Part shown: in pieces, positions 1 through 5,552 of the stretch | Layout: each line of letters begins with the position of its first letter | Position numbering within the stretch: the stretch's first letter is position 1 | Source of the DNA: Candidatus Bathyarchaeota archaeon | GTDB lineage: Archaea; Thermoproteota; Bathyarchaeia; Bathyarchaeales; Bathyarchaeaceae | NCBI GenBank assembly: GCA_030669695.1 | Contig: DAOVDC010000053.1 | Location: 1-5,552 of the forward strand | Length of the DNA stretch: 5,552 nt | Reading direction: 5' to 3' | The notes under the pieces: model-generated | What the model was told of the DNA's origin: nothing | The model's database searches: none | The model's input: only the letters and a program-made list of their open reading frames with translations | Made by a program: the position numbers and the translations under genes

Positions 1-1
1 C

Positions 2-388
2 ATTGTGGAAGCGTTGAAGGACAAAAGCAACGTGGAAATTTTATGGAATACAGAAGTAAAGAAAATTGAAGGTGCAAACGTGGTCAGCAAGGCATTATTG
101 TTTGATAATAAAACCGGAGAAACTAGAGAAATAGATGTTGACGGCGTGTTTATTCAAGTTGGTGAAGTGCCGAACAGTCAAATCGCTAACGAAACTGGCG
201 TTGAAGTGGATAAAGGGGGCTACATCATTGTTGATAGTCGTCAGAGAACCAATATAAGCGGTGTGTATGCTGCCGGTGACGTAACCGCGAGCCCAGTTAA
301 GCAGATTGGAACAGCCGTGGGACAAGCTATCATAGCAGCCACTGAGGCGTTTGGTTACACAAAACAACCATACTACTACAAGGGATGA
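2..388 (+). CDS. trxB: Thioredoxin reductase-like FAD/NAD(P)H oxidoreductase, C-terminal part (5' end outside window)
   Basis: This is the last 128 codons of a flavoprotein of the thioredoxin reductase family, which passes electrons from NAD(P)H through FAD and a redox disulfide to thioredoxin or glutaredoxin-like proteins in the cytoplasm. The frame is open from base 2 with no start needed, so the gene enters from the left. Visible are the end of the NAD(P)H domain, the strand turn DGVFIQVGEVPNS (fragment residues 47-59, the family's usual xIGxxPNT region), and the FAD-contacting VYAAGDVT motif (88-95). These are followed by the typical PVKQIGTAVGQA helix (98-109) and a short aromatic tail ending YYYKG. 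Family members are usually about 300-320 residues, so roughly 190 residues are missing, including the CxxC active site and both nucleotide-binding glycine motifs. Family membership is secure. Whether the true partner is thioredoxin cannot be told without the CxxC region. Confidence 0.9.
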   Translation: MVEALKDKSNVEILWNTEVKKIEGANVVSKALLFDNKTGETREIDVDGVFIQVGEVPNSQIANETGVEVDKGGYIIVDSRQRTNISGVYAAGDVTASPVKQIGTAVGQAIIAATEAFGYTKQPYYYKG

Positions 389-521
389 AATTCGTGATTC
401 CTTGAATGTTGTTGTCAAAGCCTTTGTGCGCATACATTTGTGACAAAAAGCTGTAGGGTCAGGACGCACCAAAATAGTGATGCCTGAAAGATAAAATTGT
501 CTATAGCTGTAAGAAGCCTAT

Positions 522-533
522 TTAGCATGCTAA
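522..533. promoter_or_regulatory. Perfect 12-bp palindrome upstream of gdhA, possible operator
   Basis: TTAGCATGCTAA is its own reverse complement. It lies about 110 bp before the gdhA start, in non-coding DNA. Flanking GCC (516-518) and GGC (536-538) extend the symmetry imperfectly with a one-base offset. A dimeric regulator site is possible. No regulator family is recognised, and the site lies well upstream of the proposed TATA box, which would suit an activator better than a blocking repressor. Confidence 0.3.
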
Positions 534-583
534 TTGGCAAACCAGCAATCTAGTGATTATTTTTGATCGAATAGAGAGTAACA

Positions 584-591
584 CTAAATAA
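584..591 (+). promoter_or_regulatory. Candidate archaeal TATA box for gdhA
   Basis: CTAAATAA is an A/T-rich box. With the usual archaeal spacing of about 25 bp it would start transcription near 612-616. That gives a leader of about 30 nt that still contains the ribosome binding site at 630-635. A second candidate, CTATAGTT at 612-619, would give an almost leaderless message instead. The presence of a ribosome binding site favours the upstream box, but neither is a strong match. Confidence 0.3.
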
Positions 592-629
592 CAAGAAGTT
601 GTCTACCCATGCTATAGTTTACAAATGTA

Positions 630-635
630 AAGGTG
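630..635 (+). promoter_or_regulatory. Ribosome binding site of gdhA
   Basis: AAGGTG lies 7 nt before the ATG at 643 and is complementary to the 3' end of 16S rRNA. It supports that start, which also gives the expected N-terminal length for the family. Confidence 0.6.
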
Positions 636-642
636 TGGTAAC

Positions 643-1923
643 ATGCCTAAGCAAACTAGCCTATATGAAGAGGCGTTGAAACCGCTGAAGAAGGCAGCGG
701 CTGTACTGAATCTGGAACCTAATATCGTAGAAGTTTTGAGTAGCCCCGAACGAATGTTAATTGTTTCAATTCCCGTAAAAATGGACGATGGGAAAACAAA
801 GGTCTTCACAGGTTACCGTGTGCAACACAACACAGCCAGAGGTCCAGCGAAAGGCGGCATTCGCTATCATCTAGGAGTATGTCTAGACGAAGTTAAATCA
901 TTGGCGTTTTGGATGAGTATTAAAAACACTGTTGTTGGGGTTCCTTTTGGCGGCGGAAAAGGCGGAATTACATGTAATCCAAAGAAAATGTCAGAAGGCG
1001 AACTTGAACGATTAACAAGAGGCTATGCAGCTGCAATAGCGAAGTTCGTTGGACCAGACCAAGACATCCCAGCACCTGATGTGGGCACAAACGCTCAAAT
1101 TATGGGATGGTTTACCGATGAATACTGCAAAATTGTGGGGAAGTGTATTCCTGGAGTAATAACGGCTAAACCTTTAGAGATAGGTGGTTCAAGAGGAAGA
1201 GGAACTGCAACTGGTCGTGGAGCATTCTTTGCTACACTAGAAGCAGTGAAAACCTTCAACATACCCTTGAAGGGAGCACGAGTCTCAATACAAGGATATG
1301 GTAATGTAGCGCGACCGATAGCCAAATATCTTTATGAATTAGGTTGCAAAATCGTAGCGGTCAGCGATTCTACAGGCGGTGTGTATAACCCCGAAGGTAT
1401 GCATCCTGTAAAGCTCGCAAAGTTCAAAACTAAAACACGTAGTGTTAAGGGTTTTCTAGGAAGTAAGGAGATAAGTACTATAGACCCGATCACCGTAGAC
1501 TGTGACATACTCATTCCTGCGGCCTTGGAGAATCAAATAACCGAGAAGAACGCCAGCAAGGTTCAAGCAAAACTCATAGTTGAAGAGGCAAATGGACCGA
1601 CAACTCCCAAAGCAGATAAGATACTGTACGAAAAAGGTGTCGTAATTGTTCCAGATGTCTTAGCCAATGCTGGAGGCGTTACAGTAAGCTATTTCGAGTG
1701 GGTCCAAAATCGCATGGGATACTATTGGAGCGATGAAGAAGTTGATGAAAAACTAAAACAAGTAATGACAAAAGCCTTTAAAGACGTCTATCAAAACGCG
1801 AAGCAGTATCAAGTAGACACCTCTCTTACTACACAACAATCACAAATGGACATGCGAACAGCCGCTTACGTGACAGCAGTTAAGAAAATTGTCGACGCAA
1901 TGCGAGCTCTAGGCCGCATATAG
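643..1923 (+). CDS. gdhA: Glutamate dehydrogenase (hexameric, NAD(P)-dependent)
   Basis: The 426-residue product is a full-length hexameric Glu/Leu/Phe/Val-type dehydrogenase. It catalyses reversible oxidative deamination of glutamate to 2-oxoglutarate and ammonium with NAD(P), linking nitrogen assimilation or amino-acid fermentation to the pyridine nucleotide pool in the cytoplasm. The substrate domain has the conserved RGPAKGGIRYH stretch (66-76, K70), K94 in SIKNTVVGVPFGGGKGG, catalytic K106 in GGGKGG, and the catalytic aspartate D146 in PAPDVGT. These four keep exactly the spacing of the classical clostridial enzyme's K89/K113/K125/D165. The Rossmann motif GYGNVA is at 218-223, and D242 after the second strand leaves NAD versus NADP choice undecided. 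The C-terminus carries the typical DVLANAGGVTVSYFEW and DMRTAAYVTAVKK segments. The start is ATG with AAGGTG 7 nt upstream. It stands as its own unit, with 254 bp before and 177 bp after it. Function is well supported. Direction in the cell and coenzyme are not. Confidence 0.97.
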   Translation: MPKQTSLYEEALKPLKKAAAVLNLEPNIVEVLSSPERMLIVSIPVKMDDGKTKVFTGYRVQHNTARGPAKGGIRYHLGVCLDEVKSLAFWMSIKNTVVGVPFGGGKGGITCNPKKMSEGELERLTRGYAAAIAKFVGPDQDIPAPDVGTNAQIMGWFTDEYCKIVGKCIPGVITAKPLEIGGSRGRGTATGRGAFFATLEAVKTFNIPLKGARVSIQGYGNVARPIAKYLYELGCKIVAVSDSTGGVYNPEGMHPVKLAKFKTKTRSVKGFLGSKEISTIDPITVDCDILIPAALENQITEKNASKVQAKLIVEEANGPTTPKADKILYEKGVVIVPDVLANAGGVTVSYFEWVQNRMGYYWSDEEVDEKLKQVMTKAFKDVYQNAKQYQVDTSLTTQQSQMDMRTAAYVTAVKKIVDAMRALGRI

Positions 1924-1937
1924 CCTCCTTCCTTTCC
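1924..1937 (+). terminator. Pyrimidine-rich run after gdhA, possible termination signal
   Basis: Immediately after the gdhA stop codon the plus strand reads as an uninterrupted run of 14 C/T bases. Archaeal terminators are often simple pyrimidine (mainly T) tracts without a hairpin. This one is C-rich with a longest T run of three, so it is weak evidence. No convincing hairpin accompanies it. Confidence 0.2.
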
Positions 1938-2064
1938 AGCAATGCAAACACAAGTCACTTACTGTGGGTCTTCGAAGGAAATGTGGTGGCATATATGGAA
2001 GTAGGAGCATTGCATCTTCTCAGAACGCTACGATTATCAGGTATACATACATTTCCACGATATT

Positions 2065-2073
2065 CTTTTATAG
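2065..2073 (+). promoter_or_regulatory. Archaeal TATA box for the hdr operon
   Basis: CTTTTATAG closely resembles the archaeal TATA element. At the usual spacing of about 25-27 bp, transcription would start at about 2095-2101, right at the ATG at 2101. The message would thus be leaderless from that ATG, or would have a leader of about 30-36 nt carrying a ribosome binding site for the TTG at 2131. An A/T-rich alternative, ATCATATA, lies at 2076-2083. Confidence 0.45.
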
Positions 2074-2100
2074 AATCATATACACGGCTTTCCTTCTGAA

Positions 2101-4842
2101 ATGTATGTCCAAATGTGCGAGGAATTAACTTTGGTTACCAACGCTGTACTTGTGGTTGGCGGAGGTATAGCTGGGATGCAAGCGTCTCTTGATCTCGCTA
2201 ACCGTGGTTTCAGGGTATATCTTGTTGAAAAATCTCCTAGTATTGGGGGGCGGATGGCTCAGCTTGACAAGACTTTCCCAACAATGGATTGTTCCATATG
2301 TATCCTTGGGCCCAAGATGATTGCGTGCCTTCATCACCCCAACATAACTCTGTTAACCTATTCTGAAGTAAAGGAAGTCAATGGTTCCGCAGGTAACTTC
2401 AAAGTTAAGATAATGAAGAAACCCAGATATGTGGATGAGTCTAAATGCACCGGCTGTGATGATTGCACCAAAGTTTGCCCGGTTGCATTGCCAAACGAGT
2501 TTGATATGGGATTAGGAAAAAGGAAAGCAATTTACAGACTTTTCCCTCAATCGGTTCCTAATGTTTTTGTAATAGATAGAAGGGGAACTCCATCGTGCCG
2601 TTATGCTTGTCCAGCCGGTGTCAATGTTCAAGGTTATGTAGCATTAATCGCAAATAGGAAGTTTAAGGAGGCTTACGATCTCATAAGAAAGGACTTGGTG
2701 CTTCCAGGGGTTCTTGGGCGAGTCTGCTTTCATCCCTGCGAGAATGAATGTGAAAGAGGAAAAGTTGACGATTCTATTGCAATTTGTGCACTAAAAAGGT
2801 TCGCAGTTGACTATGCAAAAAAGGTAGAGAAAGAAAAGCCCGAGCCACTACCGAAGAAGTATGAGGAAAAAGTAGCGATAATAGGTTCAGGTCCAGCAGG
2901 GCTTGCAGCCGCTTTTGAACTTATTAAAATGGGATACTCTGTCTCAGTCTTTGAAAAAGATTCAGAGCTTGGTGGAATGGTACGATATGCAATTCCAGAT
3001 TACAGGCTTCCAAAACGCGTGCTAGATGAGGATATTAGTTACTTGGTGGACCTAGGTGTAGAAATACGTACAAACACAACCTTCGGCAGGGATATAACTC
3101 TTGAAGACTTGAGAAAAATGGGACATAACGCATTTTTCTTGGCTGTTGGGGCTCAGGAAAGCGCAAGACTTGGAGTAGAAGGAGAAAATCTGAATGGAGT
3201 TTTGCACGCGCTGGATTTTCTGCGGAGTGCGAATTTAGGAGAAAAAGTCAACCTTGGCGATTCTGTCGCAGTAATTGGTGGCGGTAACGTTGCAGTGGAT
3301 TCGGCAAGAACAGCTCTGAGACTTGGTGCGAAGAAAGTAGCGATTCTTTATAGAAGATCAAGGGCGGAGATGCCAGCATATCAACCAGAAGTCGAAGAAG
3401 CTGAAAAAGAAGGAGTTGAAATAAAGTTTCTTGTTGCTCCTAAGAGGATACTTGGTAAGAACGGTAAGGCCGCAGTTATAGAATGTCTGAAAATGGCGCT
3501 TGGTCCACCCGATGAAACAGGTAGAAGGCGACCTATCCCGATTGAGGGATCAGAACACACCATTCCAGTTGACACTGTGATAATTGCTATAGGACAAACA
3601 CTTGATTCTTCAACTCTTCCAGAGAAGATTAAGACATCTAGACGAACCATAATTGTTGACCCTGTAACTTTTGAAACTAACATACCTGGCGTATTTGCTG
3701 GAGGAGATGCAATATTAGGTCCAGCATCCGTTATAGAGGCTATTGCATGTGGAAAGGAGGCAGCAATCTCAATTCACAGATTCCTTAGAGGCGAAGATAT
3801 GAGGACTGGAAGACCTGAAAAACGCATCAAAGTTGAAGATGTTCCGAAGGAAGGAATCGTCAAAAAGGAGCGAAAGTCTATTCCAGTTCTTCCTCTTGAA
3901 AAGCGAACTGAGAATTTTGAAGAAGTCGTACTTGGGTATACAGAAGAAATGGCTGTTGAAGAAGCTAACAGATGTCTTTCATGTGGAGGCTGTTCTGAAT
4001 GTCGCGAATGTGAAAAAGCTTGCTTAGCGCAAGCAGTCGATTTCAACCAAAAACCTGAAGAGTTAACCCTTGATGTCTCAAGCATAATATTGGCCACAGG
4101 CTTAGAGCTTTATGATCCAGCGCCGATAAGTGAGTATGGTTATAAACGATACAAGAATGTTCTTCTGTCGCTAGAATTTGAAAGGCTCATTAATGCTTCC
4201 GGGCCAACCCGTGGAGAGCTTTTGAGGCCTTCAGATAACAAGCATCCGCATAGAATAGTTTTCATACAATGCGTTGGCTCAAGAACCCAGCAAAAGGGAT
4301 TACCATATTGCTCAAGTGTTTGTTGTATGTACGCTACAAAAGAGGCAATCCTAGTTAGAGAACACGATCCAAAATGTGAAGTTTACATTTTGTACATGGA
4401 TCTAAGAGTATTTGGGAAACGATTTCAGGAATTCGTCAGCAGAGCCAGAGACGAATGGGACGTTAAATACGTTAATGGGCGTCCATCCGCAATCCTAGAA
4501 GACCTTTCGACAAAGGATCTTTTGGTTCGATACGTAGACATCATGGAAGGAAAGATAAACGAGTTGCAAACGGATCTCGTTGTGCTTTGCCCAGCTTTAA
4601 TTCCAAGAGAAGACAATAAGGTTCTGGCAAAAATTTTCGATTTAGAATTAAATGAATACGGCTTTTTCAAAACAAAAGATCCGTTACTTATGTCTGTTGA
4701 AACAAACATAGAAGGGGTCTTCGTTTGTGGATATTGTCAAGCGCCTAAGGACATTTCCGAGTCGGTTACGCAAGCCAGTGCAGCAGCAGCTAGAGCCGCA
4801 GAGGTGACTGCACCCACTGCTGTGGGGAGGGTAGTAAAGTGA
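2101..4842 (+). CDS. hdrA: HdrA-like flavoprotein with a nested GltD/NfnB-like NAD(P)H oxidoreductase module
   Basis: This 913-residue iron-sulfur flavoprotein is predicted to be the flavin core of a soluble heterodisulfide-reductase-type complex. Residues 14-160 are the first part of an HdrA core: FAD motif GGGIAG (20-25), DCSICILGPKM (63-73) and a ferredoxin motif CTGCDDCTKVCP (116-127). From about 161 the HdrA sequence is interrupted by a GltD/NfnB-like module. This module has an iron-sulfur region (C166, C170, then C209, C213, C217), FAD motif GSGPAGLAA (262-270), and NAD(P) motif VIGGGNVAVDSA (391-402) with the YRRSRAEMP loop (417-425). It closes with AGGDAILGPASVIEAIA (533-549). A six-cysteine cluster follows (C625, 628, 631, 634, 637, 641). 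HdrA then resumes at AVDFNQKPEEL with C724-X12-C737-X3-C741-C742, the spacing of HdrA's unusual cluster, and the C-terminal FAD segment VFVCGYCQAPKDISESV (873-889). The HdrA N-terminal domain and C-terminal ferredoxin domain are absent. The true start may be TTG 2131. The function as an NAD(P)H-linked bifurcating or confurcating enzyme is inferred from the domains. Confidence 0.9.
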   Translation: MYVQMCEELTLVTNAVLVVGGGIAGMQASLDLANRGFRVYLVEKSPSIGGRMAQLDKTFPTMDCSICILGPKMIACLHHPNITLLTYSEVKEVNGSAGNFKVKIMKKPRYVDESKCTGCDDCTKVCPVALPNEFDMGLGKRKAIYRLFPQSVPNVFVIDRRGTPSCRYACPAGVNVQGYVALIANRKFKEAYDLIRKDLVLPGVLGRVCFHPCENECERGKVDDSIAICALKRFAVDYAKKVEKEKPEPLPKKYEEKVAIIGSGPAGLAAAFELIKMGYSVSVFEKDSELGGMVRYAIPDYRLPKRVLDEDISYLVDLGVEIRTNTTFGRDITLEDLRKMGHNAFFLAVGAQESARLGVEGENLNGVLHALDFLRSANLGEKVNLGDSVAVIGGGNVAVDSARTALRLGAKKVAILYRRSRAEMPAYQPEVEEAEKEGVEIKFLVAPKRILGKNGKAAVIECLKMALGPPDETGRRRPIPIEGSEHTIPVDTVIIAIGQTLDSSTLPEKIKTSRRTIIVDPVTFETNIPGVFAGGDAILGPASVIEAIACGKEAAISIHRFLRGEDMRTGRPEKRIKVEDVPKEGIVKKERKSIPVLPLEKRTENFEEVVLGYTEEMAVEEANRCLSCGGCSECRECEKACLAQAVDFNQKPEELTLDVSSIILATGLELYDPAPISEYGYKRYKNVLLSLEFERLINASGPTRGELLRPSDNKHPHRIVFIQCVGSRTQQKGLPYCSSVCCMYATKEAILVREHDPKCEVYILYMDLRVFGKRFQEFVSRARDEWDVKYVNGRPSAILEDLSTKDLLVRYVDIMEGKINELQTDLVVLCPALIPREDNKVLAKIFDLELNEYGFFKTKDPLLMSVETNIEGVFVCGYCQAPKDISESVTQASAAAARAAEVTAPTAVGRVVK
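2119..2123 (+). promoter_or_regulatory. Ribosome binding site supporting an alternative TTG start at 2131
   Basis: GAGGA lies inside the annotated 5' end, 7 nt before an in-frame TTG at 2131. Starting there gives the N-terminus MVTNAVLVVGGG, which puts the first FAD glycine motif close to residue 10, as is usual for HdrA-like proteins that lack the N-terminal domain. No ribosome binding site is visible before the ATG at 2101. Confidence 0.4.
4824..4831 (+). promoter_or_regulatory. Strong ribosome binding site for the second hdrA
   Basis: GGGGAGGG, containing a full GGAGG, is embedded in the last codons of the preceding gene. It lies 7-8 nt before the GTG at 4839 and fixes that start codon despite its being GTG. 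Confidence 0.7.
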
Positions 4843-5552
4843 AAGCGGGTAAAGAAGAAATAAGAATTGGGATTTTCATCTGTGACTGCGGGTTCAATAT
4901 CGGCGGAGTAGTCGACGTACCAGCTGTTGTAGAGTATGCCAAAACTTTGCCCAATGTTGTTTGCGCCGAAGAAAATCTCTACATGTGCTCATCTGCCGGG
5001 TTAAACCTCATCAAGGAATGCATAGAGAAGCATAAACTCAATCGAGTTGTAGTTGCATCTTGCACACCCGCAACCCATGAACCAGTTTTCAGAAATGCGT
5101 GCGAAGAAGCCGGGTTAAACAAATACCTTTTTGAAATGGTCAACATAAGGGAGCACTGCTCATGGGTTCACATGCGCCATCCAAAAGAAGCAACAGAAAA
5201 AGCCAAAGATCTTGTCAGAATGGCTGTTGCCAAAGCAAGCTTCCTTGAACCCCAAATAGAGCCTGAACTCGAGATAAATCCTTCGGCATTGGTAATAGGC
5301 GGGGGCATAGCTGGAATGACCGCGGCTATGTCCCTTGCAAGACAAGGCTTCAATGTCCACTTGGTTGAGAAGGAATCGAAACTTGGTGGAATGCTAAGAT
5401 ACTTGTATAAGCTGCAGCCTACCGAACGTGACGCCTCAGAAATATTATATGAAGCTATTACAGCCGTCAAGGCCCACAGCAACATACACTTGCACACGTC
5501 AACCGTCGTTCAAGAGGCGAAGGGTTTCATTGGAAACTTTGACGTAACGCTT
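4839..5552 (+). CDS. hdrA: HdrA-family subunit, N-terminal part (3' end outside window)
   Basis: The frame is open from GTG 4839 to the window edge (238 codons, no stop), so the gene is cut on the right. The start overlaps the preceding stop as GTGA and has a strong GGAGG site, which implies translational coupling and a two-subunit relationship with the upstream HdrA-GltD protein. Residues 1 to about 140 are the HdrA-specific N-terminal domain: RIGIFICDCGFNIGG (9-23), YMCSSAG (48-54), VVVASCTPATHEP (70-82) and FEMVNIREHCSWVH (98-111), with conserved C15, C17, C50, C75 and C107. The FAD-binding fold begins at ALVIGGGIAGM (150-160) and continues to LVEKESKLGGM (175-185). After it the usual HdrA DCSICxLxPKM segment is replaced by LRYLYKLQPTERDASEILYEAI-like sequence without cysteines. 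The protein presumably carries ferredoxin domains and possibly fused MvhD-type sequence further on, but that lies outside the window. It is predicted to be cytoplasmic. The family call is firm; the partner and electron acceptor are unknown. Confidence 0.93.
   Translation, partial: MKAGKEEIRIGIFICDCGFNIGGVVDVPAVVEYAKTLPNVVCAEENLYMCSSAGLNLIKECIEKHKLNRVVVASCTPATHEPVFRNACEEAGLNKYLFEMVNIREHCSWVHMRHPKEATEKAKDLVRMAVAKASFLEPQIEPELEINPSALVIGGGIAGMTAAMSLARQGFNVHLVEKESKLGGMLRYLYKLQPTERDASEILYEAITAVKAHSNIHLHTSTVVQEAKGFIGNFDVTL

Noticed and set aside
412..446. Inverted repeat TTGTCA / TGACAA after trxB as a hairpin terminator
   Set aside because: The stem is only 6 bp with a 23-nt loop and is followed by an A run, not a T run, on the coding strand.
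95..472. Reverse-strand open frame overlapping the 3' end of trxB
   Set aside because: It lies mostly antisense to a clear thioredoxin reductase C-terminus, its translation shows no recognisable domain, and no ribosome binding site stands out.
389..642. Possible small RNA, tRNA or small protein gene between trxB and gdhA
   Set aside because: No tRNA-like cloverleaf, no riboswitch-like pattern and no short frame with a convincing start were seen. Only promoter-like and palindromic sequence is supported.
1939..2013. Inverted repeat GCAATGC / GCATTGC in the gdhA-hdrA gap
   Set aside because: Seven-base arms separated by 61 nt are expected about once by chance in a region of this length, and there is no other sign of structure.
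3833..4027. Short plus-strand open frame in another frame of the large HdrA gene
   Set aside because: The main frame carries the conserved GltD/HdrA junction here. The alternative translation is lysine- and serine-rich with no family resemblance.
5160..5497. Two overlapping reverse-strand open frames near the right edge
   Set aside because: Both are antisense to the second HdrA, whose plus-strand frame contains the conserved HdrA motifs throughout, so these are shadows.
1..5552. CRISPR array, insertion sequence or other mobile element
   Set aside because: No regularly spaced repeats, transposase sequence, terminal inverted repeats or target duplications are visible. All genes look like ordinary chromosomal metabolic genes.

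Overview
The window is a compact, all-plus-strand stretch of a prokaryotic genome, most likely archaeal. Its features are the C-terminus of a thioredoxin reductase-like flavoprotein, an intact hexameric-type glutamate dehydrogenase, and two consecutive HdrA-family flavoproteins, the second cut by the window edge. The archaeal assignment is inference. It rests on archaeal-type TATA-like boxes upstream of starts, short Shine-Dalgarno motifs, an archaeal-style glutamate dehydrogenase, HdrA proteins, and heavy use of AGA/AGG and ATA codons. An uncultured anaerobic lineage such as Bathyarchaeia would fit, but the sequence does not prove it.

Layout: 2-388 is the 3' end of trxB. Bases 389-642 are non-coding and hold a perfect 12-bp palindrome and promoter-like sequence. 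Bases 643-1923 are gdhA, complete and with all key catalytic lysines. Bases 1924-2100 are non-coding, with a pyrimidine-rich run after gdhA and a good TATA-like box just before the next gene. Bases 2101-4842 encode a 913-residue HdrA-like protein with a whole GltD/NfnB-like NAD(P)H oxidoreductase module nested inside it. Bases 4839-5552 hold the first 238 codons of a second HdrA, which overlaps the previous stop codon by four bases (GTGA) and has a strong ribosome binding site. This last gene has no stop codon in the window.

How the genes may work together: the two hdrA genes are translationally coupled and look like the start of an operon for a heterodisulfide-reductase-type (electron bifurcating or confurcating) complex. 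The nested GltD-like module has FAD- and NAD(P)-binding motifs, so this complex probably exchanges electrons with NAD(P)H instead of, or as well as, hydrogenase or formate dehydrogenase. The upstream glutamate dehydrogenase and thioredoxin reductase are also pyridine-nucleotide enzymes, so the neighbourhood has a redox theme. They appear to have separate promoters, and a functional link to the Hdr genes is only suggestive. The most interesting item is the nested HdrA-GltD architecture paired with a domain-complementary second HdrA.
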